The position numbers and the translations under genes were made by a program. A DNA stretch of 64,000 nt from Phymorhynchus buccinoides (lineage: Eukaryota; Mollusca; Gastropoda; Neogastropoda; Raphitomidae). The notes under the pieces are model-generated. The model did no database searches, had not been told where the DNA came from, and saw nothing but the letters and a program-made list of their open reading frames with translations. Location of the stretch: positions 22,409,872-22,473,871 of the forward strand of contig CM065713.1 in assembly GCA_017654935.2 (NCBI GenBank). The letters run 5' to 3'. Positions within the stretch are counted from its first letter, which is position 1; each line of letters opens with the position of its first letter. This document shows, piece after piece, positions 45,240-56,251 of this stretch.

Positions 45240-45732
45240 TATCTATAACTCCAGTGAAACACGAAGAATGATTCTGAAAAATAAAACCACTCTACGGAAA
45301 CGCTGTTCAAATTTCCTGCCATGCTTTGTCCGGGTCATAGCAAGCCTGACAGCAAATTTGAGGCGATTCGGTTAAGAAACGGCGGAGTTATTCGTGAAAA
45401 GGTGAAGCGGCGTCTAGCGCGCGTTTCTGAACCGATTCGCTTCCGGTTTGGCACACGGATAGTCCCCGGCCCCGGTCATCTTCCTGCCAAATTCGAAGGC
45501 AATCGGCCCAGAAACGCCGGAGATACGGGCGCCGAGAGGCCGGCGGATGCACGATTCGCGAAACCGCGCAAATGACACGGCCGCCTCGGTTGCCGTTGTC
45601 ATCGCCCGGCTCACAGCAAATTTGAAGCGATTCGGTTGAAAAAAGGCGGAGTTATAAGGCCCGTTTCGTGTTTCAGACAGACAGACACACACACACATAC
45701 GGACGGACAGTTGGCTTTTTATTATATGATTA
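45240..45732 (+). mobile_element. Probable Helentron-like element
   Basis: GC-rich repeat with two related sections (GCAAATTTGAGGCGATTCGG and GCAAATTTGAAGCGATTCGG), then (GACA)n, (CA)n, CGGACGGACAGTTGGC and TTTTTATTATATGATTA at the 3' edge. This layout is common in molluscan Helentron-associated repeats. The open frames in it are probably not genes. Confidence 0.45.
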
Positions 45733-45739
45733 TTTATGT

Positions 45740-46787
45740 GAGGTTCGAAAGTCAAGCCCAGGTCCACAAACACCCCAAGATCTTTCTCAACATCTGTAGG
45801 CTCCAGCACCCGTCTATCTTTCATATAATATGTATGCTTGGGATTATTTTTTACCGAGGTGCATAACCTTACCACTTTTGACTATTAAATTTCATGAGCC
45901 AAGTATCAGCCCATGTAACTAAGTTATCAATGCACGTTTGAACTCTTTTTCTTGATTCATCGTTTTCTACGTTATTGTATGCCTTAGTGTCATCAGCAAA
46001 GATCTTCATATTTCAGTCTACATAAGTTGGCAAATCATTTATAAAAAACAGGAATAAATTATAAAGTGGGACCCAGGACACTACCCTGTGGGACCCCACT
46101 AGTGACATCTACCTTTTTAGAACTAAATCCATTTATAGTTACATATTGTGTGCGCTCGCTCAAGAAATCCCTGATCCACCCCAACAGTCTTCCGCCTACT
46201 CCATAGCCCGCTAGCTTCAAAATAAGTCTGGAATGTGAAACAGTATCGAACGCCTTCTGAAAATCTAGGTAAACGGCGTCCACTGGCCTACCTTCCTCCA
46301 GGGAGCCTATCCAGTCTCCCAAGGTGACTAACAGCTGTGTGACACAAGATCGTCCCCGGGTAAAACCAAATTGGTCTTTAGATAAAATATCATTCTCAAT
46401 TAAAATCATCACACAGTGCGTCACGGATGAAACCTTAAAAAAGTTTACAAACGATGGAGGTAAGGCTCACTGGGCGGTAGTTCCCAGGACTACTCTTATC
46501 GCCCTTTTTAAATATTGGTGTAACTTGAGCTACTTTCCAGCTAGTAGGTAATTTGCCTACTAGTACAGATTTATTAAATAAAAAACGTTAGAGGCCACAC
46601 CAACTGACTAGACAATTCCTTGAGGACTCTAGGATGTATTTCGTCAGGTCCAGGTGATTTATCTATTTTTAAGGACTGTAGTGCTTTCAGCATTTGCTCC
46701 TGACTAATTGTGACCGAGTCAATCACTGAATTATAACTTGCTTTAAAATTTGGCAAACTATTTGCTGGGTCTGTTATAAAAACACTG
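45740..46787 (-). pseudogene. Non-LTR retrotransposon reverse transcriptase, decayed (3' part)
   Basis: Minus frames in order: SVTISQEQMLKALQSLKIDK and SPGPDEIHPRVLKEL (46756-46574), then DQFGFTRGRSC, VYLDFQKAFDTVSH and VTSGVPQGSVLGP (46424-46059), then DVEKDLGVFVDLGLTFEPHI (45875-45720). These are reverse transcriptase blocks and the post-RT region of a CR1/jockey-group LINE. The frame shifts and the YxDD block lies in a broken stretch. The upstream part resumes at 48574 beyond an inserted LTR. Confidence 0.8.
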
Positions 46788-48573
46788 TGACGAGGTAATG
46801 GGTTAAAAGGCTAAGTCCCTAGGGAAGACTTTAGAAAATTTGCCTTTAGCCCACTTCTCTAGGGTATGGGAGATGAGCAACTTTCCCGGCCCCTTTTCAT
46901 CTCATAAATTTATATTTGTGCCCGGGTTCTGGCTCGTATGGTTGTAAGAAATACAAGTGGTTGAATTGCTCTAAATGGCAGACAGAGAGAAGTAGGGTTT
47001 TACATGAAATTACAAGACTCCCACTCTCATCAGTCTGACCAAAGGGTTCAGGATTATTTGACACTTGTATTTTATTTACTCCCAAAATCTGCATAAGATT
47101 ATGCAACAATAATAATAAAGCAGCTCAATGGCGCCAAAACAAAATATGGATAAAAAACAATGAAATCCGAAAGGATTTACAAGACTTTTGTCTTTCTATA
47201 AGGTTCGCCCCATGCCGGAAGGGTTACTAATTATCTTCAGTGTCCGTAGGAAAGTTCCAGTGATTTGCGCGGTTTTATAAACTTAGCTCTTGGCAAGTTC
47301 CTCCGTAGTGATCGGCGAATGCTGGTGTGGCTGGGCTTGCTCGTCAGATGAGAGTAGCTCCCAGTCGTTCCGGTTACGGCTTCGCGGGATGGCACGGTTC
47401 AGGCATGGTCTCCTCACGGATTCTGGGTGCGGGGCGTCTTTCCCGTCTTGGTGCTTGGTGGAGTCCGGGATGATCGTCCGGCCCACGATGCCCTGCTGAT
47501 AATCACAGGAGAAGGTGGATGTAGATCTCTATGGCTTAGAGACAAGGGGCTTCAGTCGGCAGGGAATTAGTGAATCCCAACCGGCTAGAAGGCTTCCCTT
47601 GTACAATAGCACTAGTTAATAAATAAACTGAATTTCAGTTAACAAACTGAGATCAGTAAAACATAAAAGGTGATCAAGACAACATCACTCTCCATCCAAC
47701 ACCTGGAAAGGAATGGTATCATAAAGTGCAAGATTGCGGCCCATAGGTTTCCTACTAAAAATAGACAAATGGGTTAGTAGGCATAAACTCCGGTTCTGGT
47801 ACCAAAAGTGTTCAAGTCAAAAACACACACACACAAATAATCAGTGCACATAAATAGAATAGAATGTTTACCACTTCTTTTCTATAACATATCTATCTAC
47901 TCCTTATTCATCATTGAACATAGGATCTAGATCAAAACTAGGGTCAAACAAACAACCAGTCTCAATCACCAGTCATCAATAAGACTTACTAGGTGGGCTA
48001 TTCTGGCTGGGAGAGGTGTTGCTCTAGTCAGTTTCAGCGTCTTGTGTGAAAAACTTTTTCTCACTACGCCAATTATAGCCTTCACTTTCAAACAATGAAA
48101 GCCTGTCATTGGTTTATAGCAGTCGACACGTCACAAGATGATGTTCAAAATGTACAGAACAATCACGCGCCTATTACATCCTTATCACGTGCCGACATTC
48201 AAATCCTTCTCGTGCTCGGAAAGGCAAAACCGTCTTCAAAGGGAATTGACCGTGGTTGTCACTTTCTCATGATTGGAAAGGACGAGGTGTCTTACAAAGG
48301 GAGCCGACTGTTGATATCACTATCTCGTGATGAGACGGTAGATAAGAGGGGGGGGGGGGAGGGGGGGGGGTGAAGGGAGATAACCTCTGTAGGGGTTACA
48401 TGCCGACCGGGAACAAAGAGACAACTCCCTTACTCGGCGTTCTCTTTGAAGCGGCCGGGCAATTAACGTGGCGGCTGGTCGAGACATGAAAAAGAGAGAG
48501 GGGGGGAGGGGAGAGGGGGGGGGGGGTGTAGATAAGAAATAAAGAAAGCGGGTCACGCGGGACACTTACGTCA
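46788..48573 (+). mobile_element. Solo LTR-like element inside the LINE
   Basis: Starts TGTGACGAGGTAATGGG and ends GACACTTACGTCACA, giving TG..CA termini with a 7-bp inverted repeat (TGTGACG/CGTCACA). The 5-bp sequence AACAC lies on both sides (46783-46787 and 48574-48578). Removing it plus one AACAC re-joins the LINE frame (NEFFGSV to FITDPANS on the minus strand). No gag-pol was found, and no second LTR inside, so it is a solo LTR or similar remnant, long for its type. G-rich runs lie at 48349-48370 and 48499-48526. Confidence 0.7.
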
Positions 48574-48640
48574 CAAACACTACCAAAAAACTCATTTAAG
48601 ACTATTGCCAATTATTGGCAATAGTCTTAAATGAGTTTTT
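48574..48640 (-). pseudogene. LINE segment with palindrome
   Basis: Minus strand AIVLNEFFGSV continues the LINE frame. AACTCATTTAAGACTATTGC is then mirrored (GCAATAGTCTTAAATGAGTT), a perfect inverted repeat with a 7-bp loop at 48588-48640. Confidence 0.6.
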
Positions 48641-48643
48641 ATC

Positions 48644-49019
48644 GGTAAAGGTAAAGATGTGCCACCCCCCTTACATTTCTCGGTTAATTGAAATGTTATG
48701 TTTTTGCCTTTCTTACCAAACATAAAGCTGTATTTTAGGAACCTTTTTAGCTAATAACCTTTTTGGAATACTAACCCTATCCCTAGCCCTACCCCCCACT
48801 ATGTACTGCAGTACACCGCGATTTGTCACAGTTGTGGTTCGTTGCGTTTTTCCGTCTTATAGGGTGGGGGGTAGGGTTAGGGCTAGGGTTAGTATTCCAA
48901 AAAGGTTATTAGCTAAAAATGTTCATAAAATACAGCTTTATGTATGGTAAGAAAGGCAAAAACATAAAAATACAATTAACCAAGAAATGTAGGGGGGGTG
49001 GCACATCTTGACCTTTACC
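48644..49019. mobile_element. Foldback hAT-like MITE
   Basis: Ends GGTAAAGGTAAAGATGTGCC and GGCACATCTTGACCTTTACC with arms of about 160 bp, flanked by an 8-bp duplication TTTTTATC (48636-48643, 49020-49027). An 8-bp duplication fits hAT and related superfamilies. Confidence 0.8.
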
Positions 49020-49096
49020 TTTTTATCTATTTTTAAGGACATATCTCAGTTATCTGTTTCAGTATAAGTCCCATCTTTTTGCCTTCATTTTGAAAT

Positions 49097-49195
49097 TTGT
49101 TCTTCTCTTCTTCTTCTTCTTCGCCTTAGGCAGCCAACTTCATCACGCTGAAGATTCTGCTGCACTTTAGGGGGTAGTACGAAAAAGAAACAAAA
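49097..49195 (-). repeat. SINE family D
   Basis: (TTC)n then GCCTTAGGCAGCCAACTTCA and CTGCACTTTAGGGGGTAGTA. The same unit is in opposite orientation at 55868-55962 with a (GAA)n tail. Confidence 0.65.
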
Positions 49196-49329
49196 TAAGT
49201 TCAGCAAAGATAGGGTAGATACTAGATAGTGAGATAGGATCATGAAATATTATTGGGAAAAGATAGAGCCAAAATAGTCAGGAATTTAGTATTATGATAC
49301 TCCGAATTTAGTATTATGATACTCTAGGC

Positions 49330-49535
49330 TTAGTCTTGTCAGATACATATTTAAAAAATACTTTAGGATTATTTTTGGCTTCCTAGGCCAACAGATTTCG
49401 GGCACTGGCATGATAGAACTCCAATTTACCTTAATTTTTGGTATAAATTTGTCACAAGCTTCCAGGTTTCGTCTCAGGCGTAGAAAAAGATATTAGATAA
49501 AGTAGACTTATCTCCAACTTACCATTGGATTGTGC
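49330..49535 (-). pseudogene. LINE pre-RT fragment
   Basis: The minus strand encodes, across broken frames, a basic stretch ending like NPKVFFKYVSDKT, the linker between endonuclease and reverse transcriptase in CR1/jockey-group LINEs. It is the upstream part of the LINE at 45740-46787. Confidence 0.5.
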
Positions 49536-49938
49536 TCCACTGTCCGTCTTCCTAGTAGGTAAGCCTCTCAAGCTTTTAGCCGATTTCATGTTTGGAAAAA
49601 CGTAGGCAACGTGTAGAACTTATGAGTCCGACTTCAGAACTTGCGCCATATAGAGTCAGAGTGGCCCCCCTTGTGGCGCGTCGATTTACCCACGTGGCTA
49701 TTTAACCTCATGTGGCAAAATATCTTCCCCCAACTAAATCTAAAGTAATGTCTCATATGACTTAGGTCGAGAAGACGTAAAACTTTATTTTCACTCATGT
49801 TGCCTCTTCTTACATTGTGGCGGTTAGGTACTATAGCCGATGAGGTTTATCCGAGGCGTGGTTACCGCTACACATATCTATATTGATAAAAACTCGGGAC
49901 TTTACTGGTGTTGCACTGCCTCCGGGCATTGCAGCCAG

Positions 49939-50157
49939 TAGGGGAAGACGGGGTAAAAAGCGCATGGGCGGGTAAGAAGCCCACCCCAATTATCTCATGA
50001 AATAAAGAAAATTTCAGTCAAATTTGCCCATGAGACGAATGCTAGACATTAACGCTCGTCTCATGGGTAAAATGAGACTGAAATTTGCTTCATTTCATGA
50101 GATAATTGGGGGGGGGCTTCTTACCCGCCCATGCGCTTTTTACCCCGTCTTCCCCTA
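49939..50157. mobile_element. Foldback MITE family G (copy 5)
   Basis: TAGGGGAAGACGGGGTAAAA arms; the right arm has an expanded G run. Confidence 0.85.
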
Positions 50158-50484
50158 TGTCTATGACCGAGAGGACGTAAAACACCATTTTTCTTCTTCT
50201 TCTTCTTTTGCTTCTTCTTCTTCTCTTCTTCTCTTCAGGGCCCGCGGTCAGTATGCTGACCATTCTGGCACCTTTGGAAAAGAAAAAAAAAAAGCCTGAA
50301 AAATGGGGGGCCGGTCGGTCTGTTCTTTACTGCGGACATGCCTGCTTAACTAATATTAAAGGGACAGATGGTGGGGGGGGGGGGGGGGGGGGGCGCTTAA
50401 TGGATTATTGTTGGTCCTGCACTACTGACACACAGGAGTGAAAATAAAACTCTCTCTCTACCCCCCATTCTCTTATATATCTGT

Positions 50485-50581
<97 letters not shown>

Positions 50582-50709
50582 ACAGGGCTGGCTGTAAAAA
50601 AAAAGTATGTATACTTATCTCATTACCCTGTATAAATAAAATTTCGTTCGTTCTCTCTCTTTCTCTCTCTCTAAAATCTTTATCCTTGAAAAATAAAGTT
50701 CAAGTTTTC

Positions 50710-50774
<65 letters not shown>

Positions 50775-51010
50775 ACTCTCTCTCTCTCTCAGCTTAAGTT
50801 TCTCTCTGTATCTCTTTTCTCTAGCTCTCTTTTATTTGGGTCTATATATCTCTGTTTGGCTTTCTCTTTCTCTCTATTTCTCTGTCTGTCTTTCTTTCTG
50901 TGTCTCTGTCTCTCTATGTATCCCTCTCTCTCAGTCTCTCCCCATCTTTCTCTCTCTGGCTCTCTTTCTGTCTCTCGGACTCTCTCTGTCTCTCTTTTTC
51001 AGTTTCTTTG
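50485..51010 (+). repeat. (CT)n-rich tracts
   Basis: Pure (CT)n at 50485-50580 and 50713-50800, then CT-rich imperfect sequence to about 51010. Leu/Ser frames are spurious. Confidence 0.9.
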
Positions 51011-51079
51011 TCTTTCTCTCACTGTGTCAGTGATTATGTGCTTCACATGCATTTGGATGTATAAATCAAGGAGTCAGTG

Positions 51080-52165
51080 AGCAGATTTCAAAAGTTGGCG
51101 AGGACCAGCCGAAAGTAAGCAAGCAATAGTAAAGGTAACTGAGCAACTGCAGGTTCTGTCGATATCAGTTGATGGCACTGAGATCAAGCTATCAACATCT
51201 GTCCGCAATCTAGGTGTTACTTTGGACCAAACAGCATGTTTCCAATGTTTGCAAGTCTTGCTATCTATAGAACTTCGAAGAATTAGTTCAATCTGCCGTT
51301 TCCTCACTGATGCCCTGAAGACTCTACTGCCGGAGTCTGTGCTTTTGTTCTGTCTCGCCTTGACTAGCTACTCTAACTCACTTCTTGCTGGCTGTCCATC
51401 AACTCTCATCTCTAAACTCCAACGGGTCCAGAATAATGCTACTCGTCTCATTTCTTGCTCCCCTAGGCCGGTACGACCATATCACTCCGGTTCTTCGTTC
51501 CCTACATTGGCTCCCAGTTCAAGTTGACTACAAAATTCTCCTCCTTGTCTTCAAGTCACTGAATGATCAGGCTCCCTTATATCTCTCTGATCTTCTTCAT
51601 CTCTATGTCCCAGCTCGCCAACTACGTTCATCTTCTGCATGATTCTAGTCTCCTTTCCCTTCCCTCCATCCGTCTCAAATCTGCTGGCCAACGTTCTTTT
51701 TCCTGTCAAGCACCATCTCTTTGGAATTCAATGCCTTCTCCTCTCCGACACTCCAACTCAGTCTCCTCATTCAAAACCTCTCTTAAAACCCATCTTTTTC
51801 CTGCTGCACCCTAAACATTTGATCAGTTGTCTATCGTGTGCACGTGAGGGAAGATTGAATAGGAGGTTTGTGGTGTGTGTGTGTGTTGTGTATGTATGTG
51901 AGCATACATGTCTGCGTACATGCGTGAAGTGTGCTTTGGTTTTGTGTGCACGCATGTGTCTGTATTGTAATATAATAATAGTACATTTATATAGCGCTTT
52001 ACCTCAAATGTCTGCATGCATGTGTGTCTGTCTGCGTGTACGTATGTATTTGTATGTGTATCCTCTAACGTTTGTGTATGTGTGTTGGTGTATGTGGTCA
52101 GTCCGTGCAACTCATTTGCTATGGCTTACTGAATGAAAGATGAATAATGAGTCGGTGTCAATAAA

Positions 52166-52197
<32 letters not shown>

Positions 52198-52231
52198 AAA
52201 GAGTGGGGAGGCGGAGTTAGGGAGTGGTATT

Positions 52232-52302
<71 letters not shown>

Positions 52303-52445
52303 TTTGTATATGCGTTGTTGCTGGTTTGTGTCATTCTTAAATACTGTTTTTGTTATCTACTTGATGATGAATAATTGATTGTAAAGCGCTTTGGGCTCAT
52401 TTGAGGTAAAGCGCTATATAAATGTACTATTATTGTTATTGTAAC
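51080..52445 (+). pseudogene. Non-LTR retrotransposon (L2/CR1-like) 3' end
   Basis: Coding remnant in three frames: AGCPSTLISKLQRVQNNATR (51222-51460), then HITPVLRSLHWLPVQVDYKI and DQAPLYLSDLLHLYVPARQL (51480-51640), then SLWNSMPSPLRHSNSVSSFK and TSLKTHLF (51660-51812), a canonical ORF2 C-terminus with two frameshifts. The 3' UTR contains GT and GA tracts and ends with TTGTAAAGCGCTTTGGGCTC, CGCTATATAAATG and an (ATT)-like tail at 52445. Confidence 0.82.
52236..52299 (+). repeat. (GA)n microsatellite
   Basis: About 32 GA units in the LINE 3' UTR. Confidence 0.95.
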
Positions 52446-52700
52446 TTCCTCTACAATCTTGTCACTCTGTCTTTTTCCTTTGCTTACTGTCATCTACTAT
52501 CTTTCTGCCTTACCGATCCATTCTCCTGCCTTTTTTTTTTTCATGAAACACTTTCAAAAATATTTCCTCCAGCCGAAGTCGGACATGCTGGGCCTAATTA
52601 TTTCTTACTTGGGAGGAGTTAGGGGCATAACGGCAGCATGACGCATCTGCGCTCATAATTGACAGGAAAACTGAGCGATCGAAAAAGAAGAAGAAGACCG
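52438..52700 (+). repeat. SINE family A
   Basis: TTGTAACTTCCTCTACAATC to GACAGGAAAACTGAGCGATC and a (GAA)n tail; inserted directly at the LINE tail. Confidence 0.7.
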
Positions 52701-52884
52701 AGCAATACTTGTCATCTAGCTGTACCAGGCTTAGAAAGTGATTATTATGATGTTAAGTGCGTACTAAATGTATTGTTTGGTTAGAGCAAAATCAATGAAA
52801 TCTATCGGTGATCTTCTTCAAAAGTGCAGCATTTCCTTAGGGTGGGTTGCCACTTTATAACCTGATGCTGATTCATGTATTGCA

Positions 52885-53480
52885 TTGTTACCCGACCAGA
52901 CAGTCTAGTCTGGAACGGGTATTGTTTTTGGTCTGTCTGTCTGTGTGTCAGTCTATCGATTTTCTCAACAACAAAACTAGTGGATGGATTTTGATCGAAT
53001 TTAGCACATATAAAAACTTCTTTTTTAAGGAAGCTTCATTTTGGGTCAATTTTGAGTTATGGGTATTTTCGTGTTCTCTAACATCTTATCTTTCATATTT
53101 ATAAAGGATAATCTTTAATATGGTCTCTAAATGGTCTTATAAGTGTTTTTAAAACGAGTAGGTCGATGCATTTTCTTCAGCTAGGCTGGACTTTAGACAG
53201 TGTTTTCTGAAAATGGCCGACGCTCACCCTGCTAACTTTAAATGCTCATAACTCTGGAACATTAGAAAGAGATTTGTCTTGAAAGTTTTCATTCAAGTCG
53301 TTCCGGACATATATGGCCGGAATTAACAGATAGCTGTCAGTTTAATGCATACCTTGGTCACTTCTAAACTCGCTTCACTCCCTTAGACCACAATTTTGCT
53401 TCTGACTTTGCCTTTGCAGTGGTTTGTTGTGGGGCAACCAATCGGTAGAGAGTTTTTCTATATAAAGTCTATATATAAAA
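52885..53480 (-). mobile_element. Possible Helentron-like element
   Basis: Left edge TTACCCGACCAGACAGTCTA with hairpin and (GTCT)n, then a conserved-looking AT-rich body (CTAGTGGATGGATTTTGATC). Ends not determined. Confidence 0.35.
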
Positions 53481-53838
53481 AAGTCTGATCTACCACTTCC
53501 CTATGTCTAAACCTGAAGTAAAAACCCGTAACCTTCTTTCATTACTCCTTTTGTTCATGTACGTTTTGTTTGTGTGTATGGCTGGAGTGATCTATGAGTT
53601 TTATGAATGACACAAAATCGTTGCGATGCGAATGAGTTCATGCCCCTTTCGTGGTGCTGGGTCACATATGTGAAATGCTTGAGCACATGAGGGTTTCAGT
53701 GTTAAACTGCTCCTAATGGACTGCAGGTGTTGGATCTGTGACCGAATAAACTACCAAAATTCTGACATGTGTATGACGTGAACCGGGCAGTCATATGACT
53801 CGTGGGAATTAAGCCAGTGGATAATCTAGAAGATAGTA

Positions 53839-53997
53839 CAGTGGAACCTCCCTATAAGACCTCCCATTATAAGACTCCCTCCCACATAAGACCTACTTGT
53901 CCGAGACATTGCCCTTCTTTGTAAGTATTAAAATTACCTCCCTTATAAGACCTCATTTTGGATGATTTTTGAAGGTCTTATGAGAGAGGTTCCACTA
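53839..53997. mobile_element. pogo/Tigger-like MITE family P, minimal copy
   Basis: CAGTGGAACCTCC and GAGGTTCCACTA ends flanked by TA, with a single internal unit. The shortest copy in the window. Confidence 0.75.
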
Positions 53998-54229
53998 TAT
54001 AGCTTAAACACACACACACACACACACATGCACACCATGTATTCACGCAAACTTCACCAACAACCACTATCACACTTATTCAACATCACACAAATCCGAA
54101 TTTTGAGGGTTTTTTTTGTTGTTCTTCCTATTCACTCAACTTCTCAAGTCTTCATATAAAAAAAAAGCAGGCATAAAAAAAAATACTAAAAAGGCTTCAT
54201 TGGAGCAGGTTCAAATAAGACTACATGCT

Positions 54230-55220
54230 TCAAACACACACACATTGAAACAACACCACATGCTTAAAACAGTTTAACAACGCACGCACGCACACGCACA
54301 CACACAATGTGCTTCAAACACACACATGTTCAAGCAACACAACATGTTTAACCCTTTCGCCGCCAGCCATGTTTCTGCCCCAAAATACCATTAAACTTAA
54401 CTGAATAGAGCGAAAGAATGTCAGCAATGTTAGGAATCTCCCTGTGACATCTATAGCACTAGACCTACCCCTACCTCCCAAAATTAAGAAAATAGGGCTT
54501 TCAGATAACAGGTCTTGATTTGACGCCTTTTATTGGTGGTGAAAGGGTTAAAACAGTTTAACCACACACACACACATGTTCAAACAACACTACACGCTTA
54601 AAACAGTTCAACCACACACACACATATGTTCAAACAACACTACACGCTTAAAACAGTTTAACCACACACACACACATGTTCAAACAACACTACACGCTTA
54701 AAACAGTTCAACCACACACACACATATGTTCAAACAACACTACACGCTTAAAACAGTTCAACCACACACACACACACACACATGTTCAAACAACACTACA
54801 CGCTTAAAACAGTTCAACCACACACACACACACACATGTTCAAACAACACTACACGCTTAAAACAGTTCAACCACACACACACACACACATATGTTTCAA
54901 ACAACACTACACGCTTAAAACAGTTCAAACCACACACACACACACACACATGTTCAAACAACACTACACGCTTAAAACAGTTCAACACACACACACACAC
55001 ACACATGTTCAAACAACACTACACGCTTAAAACAGTTCAACCACACACACACACACACATATGTTCAAACAACACTACACGCTTAAAACAGTTCAACCAC
55101 ACACACACACACACACATGTTCAAACAACACTACACGCTTAAAACAGTTCAACCACACACACACACACATGTTCAAACAACACTACACGCTTAAAACAGT
55201 TTAACCACACACACACACTG
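54230..55220 (+). repeat. Minisatellite of about 55 bp with a (CA)n core
   Basis: Units of GTTCAAACAACACTACACGC, TTAAAACAGTTCAACC and (CA)n, about 13 copies, plus related units at 55575-55660. Variation is mostly in CA length. Confidence 0.9.
54352..54547. mobile_element. piggyBac-type MITE family B, inverted
   Basis: CCCTTTCGCCGCCAGCCATG and GGTGGTGAAAGGG with TTAA on both sides (54348-54351, 54548-54551). It is in the opposite orientation to the other family B copies and sits inside the CA minisatellite. Confidence 0.75.
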
Positions 55221-55295
55221 ATTATTACTCAAAGTATTAATGTGCCTTTGTATTTTGCTATGCATGCATATATGTACTTGAGCGTGTAGATGTCT

Positions 55296-55300
<5 letters not shown>

Positions 55301-55372
<72 letters not shown>
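55301..55372 (+). repeat. (GA)n microsatellite
   Basis: About 35 GA units. Confidence 0.95.
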
Positions 55373-55544
55373 TATATGAGTACTCGGGTGTGAGCGTGCA
55401 TGAACTTATTAATGTTTTTTGTGGTGTTTTTTATTTCATGTTCATTTTCTTCTTTAATTTTTCTATAACAGATGGGCTTGATGTAAAAAAGCAAACCATC
55501 ATTGCGTATTCAATGTTCCATCTGAAATTTTAAAAAAATTTGAT

Positions 55545-55575
<31 letters not shown>

Positions 55576-55698
55576 GTGTGCTTCAAATACACACACACAC
55601 ACACACATGTTCAAACAACACTACATGCTTAAAACAGTTTAACCACACACACACACTGAGAGACTCAAACACCCGTCATTTTCTTCTTGTTCAAGTCG

Positions 55699-55740
55699 CT
55701 ATGTTGCTGGAGGCTTCAACTCCGGTATGGGAGCGTCATT
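55699..55740 (-). CDS. mrpl39: mrpl39, probable terminal coding exon
   Basis: Minus strand: acceptor TTTGTCCTCCTCCAG ends at 55741, then an in-frame NDAPIPELKPPAT and TAG (55701-55699). Phase 0, matching the phase-0 donor of the exon at 58418-58468. mL39 proteins end in a short, poorly conserved tail after the KLLxRxxKLV helix, so a 13-residue last exon is plausible, but sequence conservation cannot confirm it. A candidate AATAAA on the minus strand lies near 55430. A further terminal exon elsewhere is possible. Confidence 0.5.
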   Translation of the reverse strand, partial: NDAPIPELKPPAT

Positions 55741-55867
55741 CTGGAGGAGGACAAATAAACACACAGAAAATATTAACAATGAATGCATGACAGATTTGAA
55801 ACATCATCTTTCCAACATCAATACATAACTTTAAAGCACACACACATGCGCGTCCACACACGATTTA

Positions 55868-55962
55868 TTTTCTTTCTTTTTCGTACTACCCCCTAAAGTG
55901 CAGCAGAATCTTCAACGTGATGAAGTTGGCTGCCTAAGGCGAAGAAGAAGAAGAAGAAGACT
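55868..55962 (+). repeat. SINE family D
   Basis: Inverse of 49097-49195: CGTACTACCCCCTAAAGTGC to GCTGCCTAAGGC and (GAA)n. In the last mrpl39 intron. Confidence 0.65.
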
Positions 55963-56104
55963 GCAGGCGTTTAAAATACTAGAATGAGCCTTAAAAGAAA
56001 AACATGAACCCTTTTTTTTTAAAACACTCAACAGGAAATTGGTAAGAGCAAACTCATCTTTTTTTAAATATTTTTTTAAAGACCCAGAGGTTCTCAATAG
56101 GGAC

Positions 56105-56106
56105 AG

Positions 56107-56139
<33 letters not shown>

Positions 56140-56250
56140 CACACACACATATACATACACACACACACATATATATACACACACACATATATATACACAC
56201 ACACACATATATATACACACACACACATATATATACACACACACAAATAT
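56105..56250 (+). repeat. (CA)n/(TA)n microsatellite
   Basis: Alternating ACACACAC and ATATATAC blocks. The Tc1 element is inserted in this tract; its remainder is at 57886-57910. Confidence 0.9.
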
Positions 56251-56251
56251 A

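Noticed and set aside
45321..45575. GC-rich open frame of 84 codons
   Set aside because: It lies in a dispersed Helentron-like repeat with internal duplication and matches no protein I recognise.
47283..47499. Open frames within the solo LTR
   Set aside because: Short, overlapping on both strands, and inside an LTR-like element; no gag or pol motif.
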